From Ehretia macrophylla (lineage: Eukaryota; Streptophyta; Magnoliopsida; Boraginales; Ehretiaceae), in assembly GCA_037974665.1 (NCBI GenBank), contig CM075782.1:45729851-45793850 (forward strand): a stretch of 64,000 nt of DNA, given 5' to 3'. Position numbers and translations under genes: made by a program. The notes under the pieces were generated by a model, which was not told the origin of the DNA, did no database searches, and saw only the letters and a program-made list of their open reading frames with translations. The stretch's first letter is position 1; the number at the start of each line of letters is the position of its first letter. This document shows, piece after piece, positions 32,963-45,103 of this stretch.

Positions 32963-35180
32963 GTGAGATTTGTTTTTTTTGGTCAAAGTTGACGTGAGAT
33001 TGGGTTGAGGGCTGTTTTTATGCTTGTCTGATTTTTTTTTTTTTTGGTCAAACTTGAAATATAATTAAAAATAAACATCATCATAAACAATTAACAAATA
33101 TAAATAAAAAATTTAATAATAAAGTTTGAATTAAAATAATATATTTAATTAAAACAAGAAAAGAGTTTGAAATAAAACAAAAATAGAGAATCTGTAAAAT
33201 AGGAAAGCTGTTGAAGTGAAATTGAAATGAGGATTCCTTAAAAACAGAAATTGAGTAAATGTAGAGAAGCTGATGGAGTGAAACTGAAATAAAGAATCCC
33301 TAGATGTGGAGAAATTGTTCAAAATCTCTACATGTAGGGAAAAAAATAGGGAAGCTGTTGGAGTTGACCTAAGATCTTCAATATTAATGTAAGGCCTTCA
33401 CTAATTGGGTTGAACTTTACAACTCACTTAACCTTGTTATGAGGGCGGTTGTGTGCATGAGTATAATGAACTGCAGCTTCTGTATAGCACATAAATCATA
33501 ATAGTTATATTGATGTCATATAAAATCTGGAGAATTGATGAGTTTGGGATTATCACAAAATATCGATGCAATCTGAGTTGGAAGTGTTCTATTAAAATCT
33601 GTAAGGATCCCTCTGAAGCATGGGATCTAAATATCTTGATAAAGTTCTTTATAATTCTTACTATTTTCTGATTTACTTGTCGCATGTCTCAGCGCTGATT
33701 GATAGTAACGAATTTGGTTGAACAGGATTAAATGTAGAGCGGCAAGCTTTAATGCTGGAAGCAACAAGATCCTTATTATTGTTGGATGAATCATCTGAGT
33801 TCGTGCTGACCTATGAAGACAAAAAGGGCGACTGGATGCTTGTTGGAAATGTTCCTTGGGAGTACGTTTCTTTCTATTATTGCATTATAAATAAAAAACT
33901 ATAATCACAAGTATAGAGTCTGCACCTCTCTGTTACTGGAAGTTAAAACACTAACATCATCTATCTCTTGCGCTGCTTTCTGCACACAAATATACGTTCT
34001 TTTTGGACTAAATTATTTCCCTAAGAAAAGAATAATACATTACAGAGCACAGATATTGTTTTTAGCCTCGTATGTCTGCCGTATTTAGTTATTCGTTTTG
34101 TCACTTTCTCTTCTTTCTCAGACATACATGTTAAGTCTTTAGCATAGCAGTAGATACTGGGTATATGTAAAAGTTGTTGGTTAACCACAAAGACGTTGAT
34201 GGATGGTGTTGGGACTCTTTATCTTTTGTCTGCAGTAGCAGTGTGGTTTCTGTTCTATCAGACGAAAGAAGAATAAGATGGTGTAAAAATAATATGTTCA
34301 TTTTACTTCCGAAAAATATGAAAATTCGTTCTCAATTCATTCTACCTGAAAGGTGCTTTTTATATACATTTTACGTTAGTAAGGTAAGAAAATTTCTCAT
34401 ATCCAGCTCCTGTCTCGCATGTGGGCTGGTATCCCATCTAGGGATGCCAATTTATCTTTGCACTAGGTCTCTAGCATTTTAGGTAAATGTTTTTTCTAGA
34501 TAAGTTTGTTGCGCCAGCAACGTAATGTGCTAATATATGGCCAAATTTGAGTGCTTTACAGTTTTAATCCGTGCTTTCTAATTACATCAAAATTCCTAGT
34601 CATTGCTTGTTTACTTGTCTTTCTGTTACGATATTCTTACTTGCCAGTACCTATGGAAGAATCTAGCATGCTCTACTATTAGAAAACTGATCAAAGTCAT
34701 AATTCAAGTATTTACATTGCTTTGTTATTTGTACTAGGATGTTTGTCAGTTCTGTGAAGAGGCTTTGAATCATGAGGACGTCTGAGGCCAATGGACTTGG
34801 TCAATAGATTCACAACTTATGATAGATCCCAATTTGCATGATTAAGTGTATGCTTGTGCTTCATATATTCTATTTTTTGTGTTGCAGCTCCAAGGTCTCA
34901 AGAAAGCAGCGGAAGACAAAGGACTAAGCCCATTTAGATATCCCCATCTCCTCATTAAAGAAGTTGCTACTAGAAGCATGAGATGCTGAAGGAAAGACAG
35001 AGATGCTGAATGCTTGAAGCATGTTATTAAAAGTAACAGTTGGCCTCCGGTGGCCTCTCATTGGTTTGTTCTTGTTACTTTTCTCCGTGGAAATTCACAT
35101 ATTTCCAAGCATACCTACCCCATTCTCTGGGAGGGCCCTCTTATCTGGAAAATATATAATCCTAGCTGTTTGCTTATTAT

Positions 35181-35207
35181 ACACACACACACACACACAC
35201 ACACACA
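35181..35207. repeat. (AC)n microsatellite
   Basis: About 13 AC units downstream of the Aux/IAA stop. Confidence 0.95.
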
Positions 35208-35571
35208 TGCATACTTCTACCAGAAGTTGGCTTCTGCTATTGTAATTAATGGATAGGCTTTCGAGCTTGCTGAATCCCAAAACTGATTATTTTTGTCCGT
35301 TTTAATGAAAAGAAAGTAGGCGTGGTTTTTGTACTTGGATCTATCAGAAGAGCAGTTTTAATACTAATACATTCACTTGCTTCCATTTCCTGCTCTTTCT
35401 ATCGAGTACATATCATATACCTGTTAAAAGAGCTTGCTTGATCACCTTTGAGTTTGAATATTGATTATGCTTAGTTAATTTCACCTTAAAGCTTTTGATG
35501 ACAGACTAGTAGACTTGGTTGGATGATCTCCGTGTTCATCTAAGATCGCCAAAGGTTCAGGAGTTCCTCTA

Positions 35572-35964
35572 TTTCTTCCTCTTGACCGAATCTGTAACCT
35601 TCATTAGCAGATTCATTTTTTGTCGTTGATTAGAAATGTTGATCAAGAGTTCTAATTGTATTGACCTTCTTTAAGTTCTTTGTTATCTGTAAGATTAGCT
35701 GTAATATACCTTTACTCATCGAAGGGAAAGAATCGTCATGGTGTAACATCTCTTGCAATGAATCTATGTCTTGGTTTCTTCCTCTTGACCGTTTCTGTAA
35801 CCGTCGTTAGCAGATTCATTTTTGGTGGTTGATTAGAAATGTTGATCTAGAGTTCTAATTGTATTGACCTTATTAAGTTCTTTGTCATCCGTAAGATTAG
35901 TTGTAATATACCTTTACTCATCGAAGGGAAAGAATCGTCATGGTGTAATATCTCTTGCAATGAA
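35572..35964. repeat. Tandem duplication, ~203-bp unit
   Basis: Two copies, starting at 35572 and 35775, share TTTCTTCCTCTTGACCG at the start and ATCGTCATGGTGTAA near the end and differ at scattered bases. No coding frame. They lie between the Aux/IAA and receptor-kinase relics. Confidence 0.88.
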
Positions 35965-36273
35965 AATACGTATGTCGACTGACATCGGTATTTAGTAAGT
36001 ATTTGCTGTTGTAATGCTGATATAAAAAATTCTTGTACCGTAAAGATCTTTGCTTATATGACAAAAAATTACAGCATTATTTGCAAAATAAATGCCTATA
36101 TAAGATACCCCTCTAATTCAAGTCAGTCTATGCCACCTTAGGCTCTGTTAGAATGGTCCTGTGCGCATCTTGTTCTACAGGTGGGAAGTTACAGATTCAA
36201 CTTCTACATACAAAGAAATAAGTTAATGGAAAACAAAAAAAATCAGTGGCTTGTGATGAACATGGTGGTGTTC

Positions 36274-39200
36274 TCACAAAAGGCCATTTACGGTTGATGA
36301 ACTAAACACTGGCTTATCTTTGGTATCTGCATTGCCTCCATTGTTGTTATGACTGCTTTTTCGTCGAGGCTTTGGCTCTTCAGCATTGTTAAAACATCTC
36401 TCATGGAGGGTCTGTCTTTAGGGAGCTTAGCTATACAGAGAAGTGCTACTTTTAGAACTAAGAGCATCTTTTCTTGAACATGTTTTGTACTTCCTACACT
36501 AGGATCTAGTGCTTCTTCTAACGATTTCTTGTCGCAAATCTTTCTGCGTATCCATTCTACTATGTCTATAGATTTGCCGAATTCTGGAGCTAATGGATGT
36601 TTTCTAGTTAAGAGTTCCCTGAGAACTACCCCTAGCTGTAAATGTCACTCTTCTCATCAACTTTCGTTGTGGTTCTGTATTCTGCAGAATCATTCGTACG
36701 ATGAATGTTGGTTGCAAATCAGATGTAGCATGCATAGCTTCACAAAATGTGTGAATGAAGATCAATACTCAGTTAACTTACTAGGTACTATGTATCCATA
36801 AGATCCAGCAACCATTGAAACTGTTTCATTCTTCTTCAGCATCATTTTTGCTAATCCAAAATCTGCAATCCTCACCTCGAGGTCTGTGTTAAGCAGTATG
36901 TTGTTTGACTTGATATCGCGGTGGATGACAGGTGGATGACAATCGGTGCAGGTAGGCGAGTCCATGTGCGATTCCTAGTGCTATATTGTATCGTGAAACC
37001 CAGTCAACGAGTAATCTTCCTGCTTGTTTCCCATGTAAAGCTTCTCCAAGGCTGCCATTTTGCATATACTCGTAGATTATCATTGCATCAGTATTGTTTT
37101 GCAAAAATCCTAATAGCTTAACAATGTTTCGATGTCTCAACTTCCCTAGGACGTTCACCTCGCCCACAAGATCATCGCCTTCCCCCGTCTCGATATCTGC
37201 TGCTGATCTCCATAGATTCTTGATAGCAACGACAGTGTTTAGCCATTGCATCTCAGCCTTATAAACTGTGCCTGTTGTTCCCATCCCGATCACATTCAAT
37301 TCCTTGATGCAAGCGAGGATGTCGCTGCTGGTGAAACCGAGCCTCTGGAATGCTATCAGTCTCTAGGGCCAGTCCCCACTGCTTGTTTCAAATCTTTCAA
37401 GAAAACAACCGCTAGTAGCGTACCATCGTTTGTACAAAGACCGCACTCCAAAAAAGCGATAACAAGTGTTAGAAGTGTTGAAATTTCAATAATCCATCCA
37501 GCAACAACGTGTTTTGCGTGCAAGCTCCTCTGCCTGGACATGTATGCTGCACTCTGAGAACACGGAGGAAGCACGCCGCCACAGAGGCCAATATTGCCAA
37601 TGAGATAATCTGGATTGATTGTTTTGTGCACGCCGTTTCCAGGAACAGGACCCTCCAGCCTGTTGTAAGAAACGTTGAACATTTCCAAGGTCGGGGAGTT
37701 CCCGAAGTTTTTAGGAATTTCTCCAGTCAGAGTGTTATTCGACAGATCCAGAACGGCCAATGTGGGCACTGCAGCTATTGCTTGAGGGATTGATCCATTT
37801 AACTGGTTGTTTCGAAGATTCAAAGTTACTAGTTTCTGACATGATGCGATACTCTTGGGAATGCTTCCAGCGAAATGATTTGAGGAAAGATCTAGCACGG
37901 TAAGAGATGGACAGTCCTGGAACTGGTCCGGGATTTCTCCTGCTAAGTTATTGTCCGAGGCCATTAAGTTCTGCATATTCAAAATGTCGAGAAAAAGATA
38001 GAAGAGAGGATTGAAGTTGATTGTGGGACAAATCAATTAACCAAAGAGATGTAGACGAAGCAATATCGTTTGGAATTTGGCCTGTAAGATGGTTATTAGC
38101 CAGTTCCAGCCTTTGAAGCTTCCCTAGTTTACCAAAACCAACCGGGATTGTTCCAGAAAGAAGATTGTTTTGCATTCGAACGCAAACAAGAGACATACAT
38201 GTCGATAGGCTATCTAGAATCGGACCAGTGAAAGCGTTGTTGAACAGAATAAGCTTAGTAAGGTTACCTTTATCACACAGGCTTGGAGGAATCGGACCAG
38301 AGAACATATTGGATGAGATATCCAACCACTGGAGTGATGAATCACGACCAAGATCACTCGGCAATAGACCTGATAAAGAATTATTCCACAGCTCGAGTAC
38401 TGATAATTATGTCAAACCTCCGCGTCCAGCAGGAATTGACCCTGATAAGTTGTTTCCCATCAAATTCAAGAGCTGCAAATTCTTGAGGTTTGCGATCCCA
38501 GCTGGAATCTCGCTTGATAACTTGTTATCAGAGAGATCGAACAACTGCAGCGATGTCATGTTGCCAATGGTTGATGGGATCAGCTCTTTGAATCTGTTCT
38601 TGTACAAGAAAATCGCATTCAGTTGCTGTAACTTCCCTATTTCAGCTGGAATCGCGCCACCAAAGTTGCCATCAGCAAGATCAAGGTATTTGAGATTGGT
38701 AAGATTCCCAATCTCTGCCAGAAGTCCACCTTCAAACGCATTGTATCCCAGAAACTTCAACTTCACTAACTTCTTGTAAGATTTCGGAACTGAACCAAAA
38801 CTTCAACTTCACTAACTTCTTGTAAGATTTCGGAATTGAACCTTCAAAGAAATTCCCTCTGAGATCTAGAATCTCCAGCATCGTCGCGTTTCCAAGATCC
38901 TCAGGTAGATTACCTGACAAGTTATTGCTCGACGCGTTCAAGATCATCACCCTGCAGCAGCCTATCCAAGTCCAACAGGAAAACTATCGACAAACAAGTT
39001 CTGACTCACATCAATGCTCTTCAATGCAGTAAGATTAGACAGCTTTTCGCAATGGCGAAGAGAACCCATTGTAGCATAAGTTAAGACTAGTCAAGCTTTT
39101 CAGTTATTGAATATCATCAGATACAATCCCTGTAAGGTTCATGTGTGAAAGATCAAGCTTCTCCACACCACCATTGGAGTTGCATTTCACTCCTCTCCAG

Positions 39201-39415
39201 CTGCAATGAACTGTATTGTTCTTCACCACTTCTTTTTTCAGGCAATTTCCAACTTTTAGCTGATCAAGTGGATCAACGAGGCTTGCTTTTATTGATAGTA
39301 AAACTGATGCTTCATCACTCAACTCAATTCTCTTCACCACCATGGCAAAACCATAATGGCTACATGTTAAGTAAAAATAGAAGTTGAACAAAAACTTCAT
39401 CTGTTGTAAATTCAT
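36274..39415 (-). pseudogene. LRR receptor-like kinase relic, PXL/MIK1-like (class XI)
   Basis: Minus strand. From ATG 39415: signal peptide, N-cap with Cys pair (HCSWRGVKCNSNGGV), about twenty 24-residue LRRs ([20 protein letters not shown] and so on), TINPDYLIGNIGLCGG, a membrane segment (VVAGWIIEISTLLTLVIAF), then a kinase with [13 protein letters not shown], the lysine in [48 protein letters not shown], and the C-terminus [10 protein letters not shown] with TGA at 36274-36276. The order and wording match the MIK1/PXL receptors. Lesions: TAA after DDIQ (39104), a 46-bp tandem duplication at 38755-38842, a 2-bp loss before HPPVIHRD near 36945, and a 1-bp loss after DIYS near 36630. An intron with GTAAGT...CTGCAG (36682-36781) is kept at the kinase position usual for this class, so it is not a processed copy. 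Confidence 0.9.
38755..38842 (-). repeat. 46-bp tandem duplication inside the LRR coding region
   Basis: CTTCAACTTCACTAACTTCT and following bases repeat after exactly 46 bases (38755 and 38801). 46 is not a multiple of three, so the frame shifts. Confidence 0.95.
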
Positions 39416-40818
39416 ACTGCACTTAGTTTTGTGTTTAACTTCTCACTTTTCCACCATTTTTTGTCTGCTTGAAAAGATCAAGAATGATGGTGGACGGGTG
39501 GGGTAGGAAGAGTGAAAACACAGAGAGTTTTAAGCGATTTGTGAAAGGTAATGTGAAGAAGATTGGTTGATTAGTTAGTACAAATTTATGTATAAAATAA
39601 TGTAAAAATCATATGGGGATTGATTTTTTTAGGTTCTGAAACAGCTGTTAATAGGCATGTTAATGACTTAGAAATTTTTTGGATTTTATTAGAAGTCATT
39701 CCCAACATCAAACAAGGAGAGAATGTGTTATTCTTATTCCTTTTGTTACTGATAGTCTAACTTGTTGAGTGTCTAGCGCTTTTAATATTTTTGTTGCATC
39801 ACTTTGGATTTTGTTGATTTACGCATAATGATTATGTTGAAAAAGATCTAAGTTGCATTTCACTCAAGATTGGGTCTCTCCTCCGATTATTCTGTGTCTG
39901 TCTTAAGAAGATATTTATGTTTGGTATATGTTGGTTTTGGTCGAAATAATTGAGAATGAGTTTGTACTACACTTCGACGAAAAAACTTAGTTATTTATTT
40001 ATTTGATCTTGACTTAACTATTTCACTTAATAATTTGGTTTGAAATCTTCAAAACTTTCAGGCTCATGACTGTTTCTATTAATCTCAAACTTTTCATCCA
40101 GTTCCATAATGATACTTTTTTTAATTACCGTTCTAAAAATGAAATCTGCCTTTGTTAAGGATTTTATTCTTGATATTATCAATTTCATGTCTAAATAGAT
40201 GAGGGTATTGTTAATTAACTGACAGCCAAGGTTAAGACTGAATTCTACTAAGAGATTTGAGACATGATATTGTCAAATTCATATAATTAACTCGATCTAT
40301 ATAATGACATAAAACTTGATTTTTTGGCTTGATTTACCATCTAAAAAACTGTCTCCATGACAACAGAAAGTTGCTTTATGCATTATTCTTAAAGTTGCTC
40401 CCCATTTTCAGCTTTTCTTTTTCTTTTTCCATCTCTCTTTTCCCTTCCCATACCATATATTACTATGTTAAGGAAGACATTAAATAGTAAAGAATAAAGC
40501 AAAAATTTATTTAGAATAATTCATCTTGTACTTTTTTCTTATGAAAAGCAACCCATAAGCATATATTTTACTATTAAGTAATTCTTAAAAGCTAATTTAT
40601 GTTACTGTATATTGCAACAAGAAAGTGTGTGGTCAAATCATTTAGATCTCTTATTTATTTATTAATTTATATTTTTTTAAACTTTTAGTTCCCTTTTGAT
40701 CAAAGGCAGCTTCCAAGAATGACAAATATTCATGAATTATGAGGCAAGACTACTCATTCTCAAGGGTGGAGCCCACAATAGCATAGGATTTAAGACCTAA
40801 GCACAATGGTTAATTTTA
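39416..40818. other. Intergenic DNA upstream of the kinase relic
   Basis: AT-rich, no gene recognised. The kinase promoter would lie near 39420-39600; no decisive element seen. Confidence 0.5.
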
Positions 40819-41038
40819 GAGTAAATGACCAAAATGGTCCCTTATCTTTGAGGTTTGTGACATTTTAGTCCTTTATTTACGAATTGCGACATTTTAGTCC
40901 CTTATCTTTACTTTTGTGACGACGTTAGTCCCTATTGTCAAAACTGTTACAAATTTAACGAATTTTGCACGTGCAGCTCATGTGATAGCTTATTTTCTTT
41001 TTTAGCAAGGTCAAAAATGTCATTTTATCTTCAAATCT
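40819..41038 (+). repeat. Left terminal inverted repeat of the MULE
   Basis: 220 bp, inverted match to 46585-46804. It contains tandem units of the type GTGACATTTTAGTCC(C/T)TTAT. Confidence 0.95.
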
Positions 41039-41109
41039 ACTTCTCTTCTATCAAAATCTAAGATCCCTAAATTCGTAAACCTTATTTGACTGCTGCCTAA
41101 ATCTAAAAT

Positions 41110-41125
41110 CCCTAACCCTAACCCC
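41110..41125 (+). promoter_or_regulatory. Telomere-like CCCTAACCCTAACCCC box
   Basis: Two telo-box units lie 530 bases upstream of the transposase ATG, among repeated CCCTAAA and AAACCCCATTT words. Telo-boxes are known in promoters of genes expressed in dividing plant cells; a role here is inference. Confidence 0.45.
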
Positions 41126-41641
41126 ATTTCTCTATGTTAATGAAGCAAAAAAATCCACCAAATTCGTAAACCCCATTTCACTTAATCGCATTATTTAGCA
41201 AACCCATTTCAGAAAAACCCATTTCGGTATACCCAAATCCCCTAAACCCCATTTTGTGATTGCTCCCGCAATTAAATTTGAAAGTTGCTGATTACAACCA
41301 AACGAGCTTTAATGGAAAACATCTATGGCATGTATTTTGCTTGATTTACTTTATTTTATACTGTTAGAATAAGATGTGTGCGAATGAGTAAATCTTTGGT
41401 GATTTTCATTTATAGAACCTTTTTTATGAAACTGATTAGTGTTAGAATGGAAAACGTGTATGATGTGAAGCTCTATTTTATACTGTTAGAATAATGGAAA
41501 ATGTCTATGATATGAAGATGTGTTTTATACTGTTAAAATTTTCAATTGACCATTTTTCTCGCTTAGAGAGGTTTATGTACATATTTTTTCTGACAGTTGC
41601 TAATATGAATGTAATAACATGTATGTTCAGAATCATTTGAT

Positions 41642-44600
41642 ATGAAGCTGCATTATGATGGTTTTTTTAAGGATTTTCCAGAGAAATATTATGTTGGTGG
41701 TGATACTACAATAGCGACAATCTGTCACTTTGATGAGATGTTGTTATGTGAGTTAGACACACTGGCACAAAAGTTAAGGTATGAGGGGAATGCAGGGTAT
41801 TACTATAGAATCCCTGAAATGGGTTTAGACAATGGGTGGTTTTCTTGAAGTCTGATGTTGAAGTGTTAGACATGTGTAGAGTAAAGAAGAAGGGTGAAGT
41901 AATTGATGTGTTTATGGTTGGTAGTATGAGTGAAATTGGCTCATCCAATGATATGACAATGATAGTATACGAGCAAAATGTGAATAATGAACAGGATGTT
42001 AATGGTGATGAAAATGTTAATGATGACAATCAGATACCATATCTTTCTTATGTTCCAATAGGATGTCCTGATAATCCAATTAGGAAGAGAAAGATGAAAT
42101 TAAGTCCTAGAAGAAGAAATAGGACTGCTAATGATGCTAAAGGGAAAAGGAAGGTAATCGATGAAGATGATAGTGAGGTTGAATCTGATGGCAGTGAGAG
42201 TTCTACTTTGAATGACAGTGACTATAGTTTAAGTGATGGAAATGAAGAAAACATTGAAGTTGGAGGGGCAGGAGTTAGTACTGACAAAAAAAAAAAAGGT
42301 AAAGGATTTGTTGGATGAATGTGATCTTTTATTCACTGATCACTTGGTCCAGGATAAGACCCTGAATGAATCTTCATCAGAGGACCTTAATGATGAAGAT
42401 CTGGACAGTTTGCATGGTAGTTCTGATAAAAATAAAGAGAAGGGAGAAATATTTAGACCTGAAGTTGATATGGTTGATCCGCATTTCAAGGTAGGCAGAG
42501 TCTTCAATAATGCATCACAACTCAAGGAGGCAATTAAGTTACATGGAGCTAAAAAATGCAAGGATATAAGGCTGAAGAAAAATGACAAAGATAGAATTAG
42601 GGCGAAATGCCATGGCAAACAATGTAAGTGGTTTGTGTATGGAGCTCGCAACAAAGAGAATGGTTCATTCGTAATCAGAAACTTGTACAACAAGCACAAA
42701 TGTGGCGATGCAGTGAATCACAAGAATTGAAGTGCTAGATTCTTGTGCAAGCACTATATCAATGACATCCGGTTGAATATGTATGGTGATGTTTCGGATT
42801 TCTAGACAAAAGTACACAATGAATTCAATGTCAACATTTCAAAAAGGCAAGGTTACAGAGTGTATGACTTAGCTAGAGAAGTGATTGAGGGCTTGTACAA
42901 AGAACAATACAAAAAGCTTTGGGACTACTGTGAGGAGATTAGGAGAACAAATCCTGGTTCAACTGTGTGTATGGAAACCGAAGAAGATGATGAGATAGGG
43001 AAGTAAAGGTTTCGAAGACTGTATATATGTCTTGATGCATGTAGAAGAGGCTTCATTACTGGATATAGACCTGTTATTGGACTAGATGGTTGTCACTTAA
43101 AAGGCCCACATCTTGGAATCCTACTAACTGCTATTGGCATAGATGCTAACAATAACATCTTTCCTATTGCATATGCTGTGGTAGAGAAAGAGGATAGGAG
43201 ATCATGGAGCTGGTTCATGAATTTGTTGGTTCAAGACATAGAGATTTATGATCAACAAAAATGGGTGTTCATCACAGATAGACAAAAGGTATTTATTCTC
43301 TTGTAATATGGTTCATGTATTTATTCTCTTGTTTTAGTTACCAACATAAAAGTTGTTTTCTCTTTTCTTAGGGTTTGTGCCCTACCATCGATGACATGCT
43401 CCCAAATGTTGAACACAGATACTGTGTAAGACATTTGTATCAAAACTTCAAGAAAAGGCATGGTGGTACAGTTTTGAAAGACTTAATGTGGAAAGCAACT
43501 AGATCTACAGTTGTGTAGAAGTTTAATGCAGCCATAGATGAAATAAAAGTTCTGGATGAAAGGGCTTATGAGTGGTTAGAAAATGTGCCAGCTAAATTTT
43601 GGAGTAGATCACATTTTAGGTCAACATCGATGTATGATATTTTATTAAACAATGTGTGTGAGAGTTTCAATGCTGCAATAATAGAAGCTAGGAATAAATC
43701 TATCTTGTTGTTGTTGGAAAGAATTAGGATGTATTTGATGACGAGGATGCAAGAGAGAAGAGAGTGGATTATGAAATGTGATAATCCTATATGCCCGAAG
43801 ATTTATAAAATTGTGAATAAGAGGAAGGAAGAGAGTGCGCCTTGGAATGCAACCTTTTGTGGACAAAAGTTATTCCAAGTGAGGTGCTTAGGTTCAGAGT
43901 AATATGTTGTTGATTTGGATGCTAAAAGCTGCTTATGTAGGAGTTGGGAACTGTCAGGTATCCCTTGTGCACATGCAGTTTCGGCAATGGCATGTTTGGG
44001 CTATGATCCGGAGGACTTTGTAGATGTTTGTTATAGTAAAGAAATGTTTTTTAGAGCTTATGAACCTGTTATATGCCCTATTAATGGGCCACAATTGTGG
44101 CCTCAGACTGGTATGAGGCCTCTTCTTGCACCGAAAACAATCAAGCTTCTAGGTAGACCAAAAAAATGTAGAAGAAAAGAGCCAGATGAAGAACAAAGAA
44201 ATAAACAAAGCTCAACTACTCGTAAAGCTCAGAACCGTGCAGGAGGGAAGTTGAGTAGAAAAGGAATGAAAGGGAAGTGTTCTGTTTGCAATCAATCTGG
44301 CAATAACAAGAGAGGCTGCCCTACATCTAAGAAAAGTGCAAGTGTAGATGTAGAAACAAGGACTGAACCTGAAATGGAGGTAAATGGAATTGGAAGTGTT
44401 CAAATGGATTTGAATTCAAGTCCAAATGTTCAAGTGCAAGCGAAATCTAGCTTGGTAGATGTGGATGCAACTGCCAGCTTTGTCAATGTCAATGGTAGGA
44501 CTAGTGAAGTTCATGTGGATGCAATTGACAACAATATACAAGTGGTTGCTACTGAAAGTTCAGTGCAATTAGATACGGATGATAGCACCATACAAGTAAA

Positions 44601-45103
44601 GTCAAGAAAAAGAAAAACTTGCACCGAAGTACAAAATGACCCTTTAATCACTGACAACATATCTTCGAATATGGTTGGCAAAACTGTGAGCAAAAACAAA
44701 TGCCCTACCAAGGCTGCAAATGGTAATGAGGAGGTTTGAATATGACATTCTAAATTTCACATTTCAATGGTTTATATGTATAGTACTATTGAATCTAATG
44801 CAAACTTTAAACATGCAGATGATTAAGGTTCCACCTAGTGCAATGCAAACGAAAAAGCCACCTTTCATTCCAGCAGGAGCAGGCATACATATGAGAGCTC
44901 CTTATCCATCTTCATCAACTGCTATACATGTCAACAAACAAGTGAAGATTGGCTCAACCACATTGAATGCTACTGGCCAAATATGGAAGGGTCAACGATG
45001 CATTAGTTTAAATTCTTTCACGACTGTTACTTCAACTAGTATGCAAAAAGGCCAACCATCTTCAAATAAAAAGACAAGGAGCAGACATACATCAAAGAAT
45101 TGA
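41642..45103 (+). pseudogene. mudrA-like MULE transposase, inactivated
   Basis: Order: PB1-like N-terminal domain (LHYDGFFKDFPEKYYVGGD), an acidic, Lys/Asp-rich linker, the MuDR DNA-binding domain (FKVGRVFNNASQLKEAI, CHGKQCKWFVYGARN), the MULE transposase core from about 43040 (RPVIGLDGCHLKG, GIDANNNIFPIAYAVVE, FITDRQKG, HRYCVRHLYQNF), the SWIM zinc finger (SCLCRSWELSGIPCAH), then a zinc knuckle (CSVCNQSGNNKRGC, with N where H is usual) and a Ser/Thr-rich tail. Introns: 43289-43371 and 44734-44818, both GT-AG. Lesions: 1-bp loss near 41838, an indel in the A-run near 42287-42298, and in-frame stops at 42728, 42804, 43003, 43516 and 43900. In MULEs the enzyme cuts at the inverted repeats; this copy could not do so. 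Confidence 0.9.

Larger units (their letters stand above)
32446..33372. mobile_element. MITE in intron 2 of the Aux/IAA relic
   Basis: A 927-bp non-coding insert whose right end (GGGAAGCTGTTGGAGTTGAC) and left end (AAGGTTGTCTCCCGCAGCC) are loose inverted copies. It shares its right terminus and inner words with 23493-24080. Inside are three perfect hairpins (32494-32681), A-rich stretches and a G-rich block (32873-32962). The element at 50491-52050 has the same order of hairpin, A-rich and G-rich parts. Confidence 0.6.
29164..34937 (+). pseudogene. Aux/IAA transcriptional repressor relic (IAA11/12/13 type), five exons
   Basis: Exons: 29164-29464, 32010-32341, 33726-33861, 34738-34799, 34888-34937, all with GT-AG introns. 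Exon 1 has the EAR repression motif (ELELGLGLSLGG) and LTAKDF; later in the exon come a serine run and KRAADSV. Exon 2 opens with the domain II degron (VVGWPPVRTYR), recognised by TIR1/AFB with auxin, then domain III (CVKVNMDGIPIGREVDLNAH). Exon 3 starts domain IV ([12 protein letters not shown]). Exon 5 ends with QRTKPI and TAG. Lesions: one T lost in the run at 29349-29352, so the serine run falls in the next frame; TGA at 29442-29444 in that frame; and TGA at 34766-34768, where the family has arginine in the KRLR motif. The protein would stop before the degron. ATG 29143 is an alternative start. Introns 1 and 2 hold a SINE and a MITE. Confidence 0.9.

Noticed and set aside
29164..34937. Processed (retro-copied) pseudogene origin for the Aux/IAA relic
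   Set aside because: Four introns with intact GT-AG borders are present; likewise the kinase relic keeps its intron.
35014..35256. Two overlapping frames crossing the (AC)n repeat
   Set aside because: Frames are open only because the microsatellite has no stops; they lie in the 3' region of the Aux/IAA relic.
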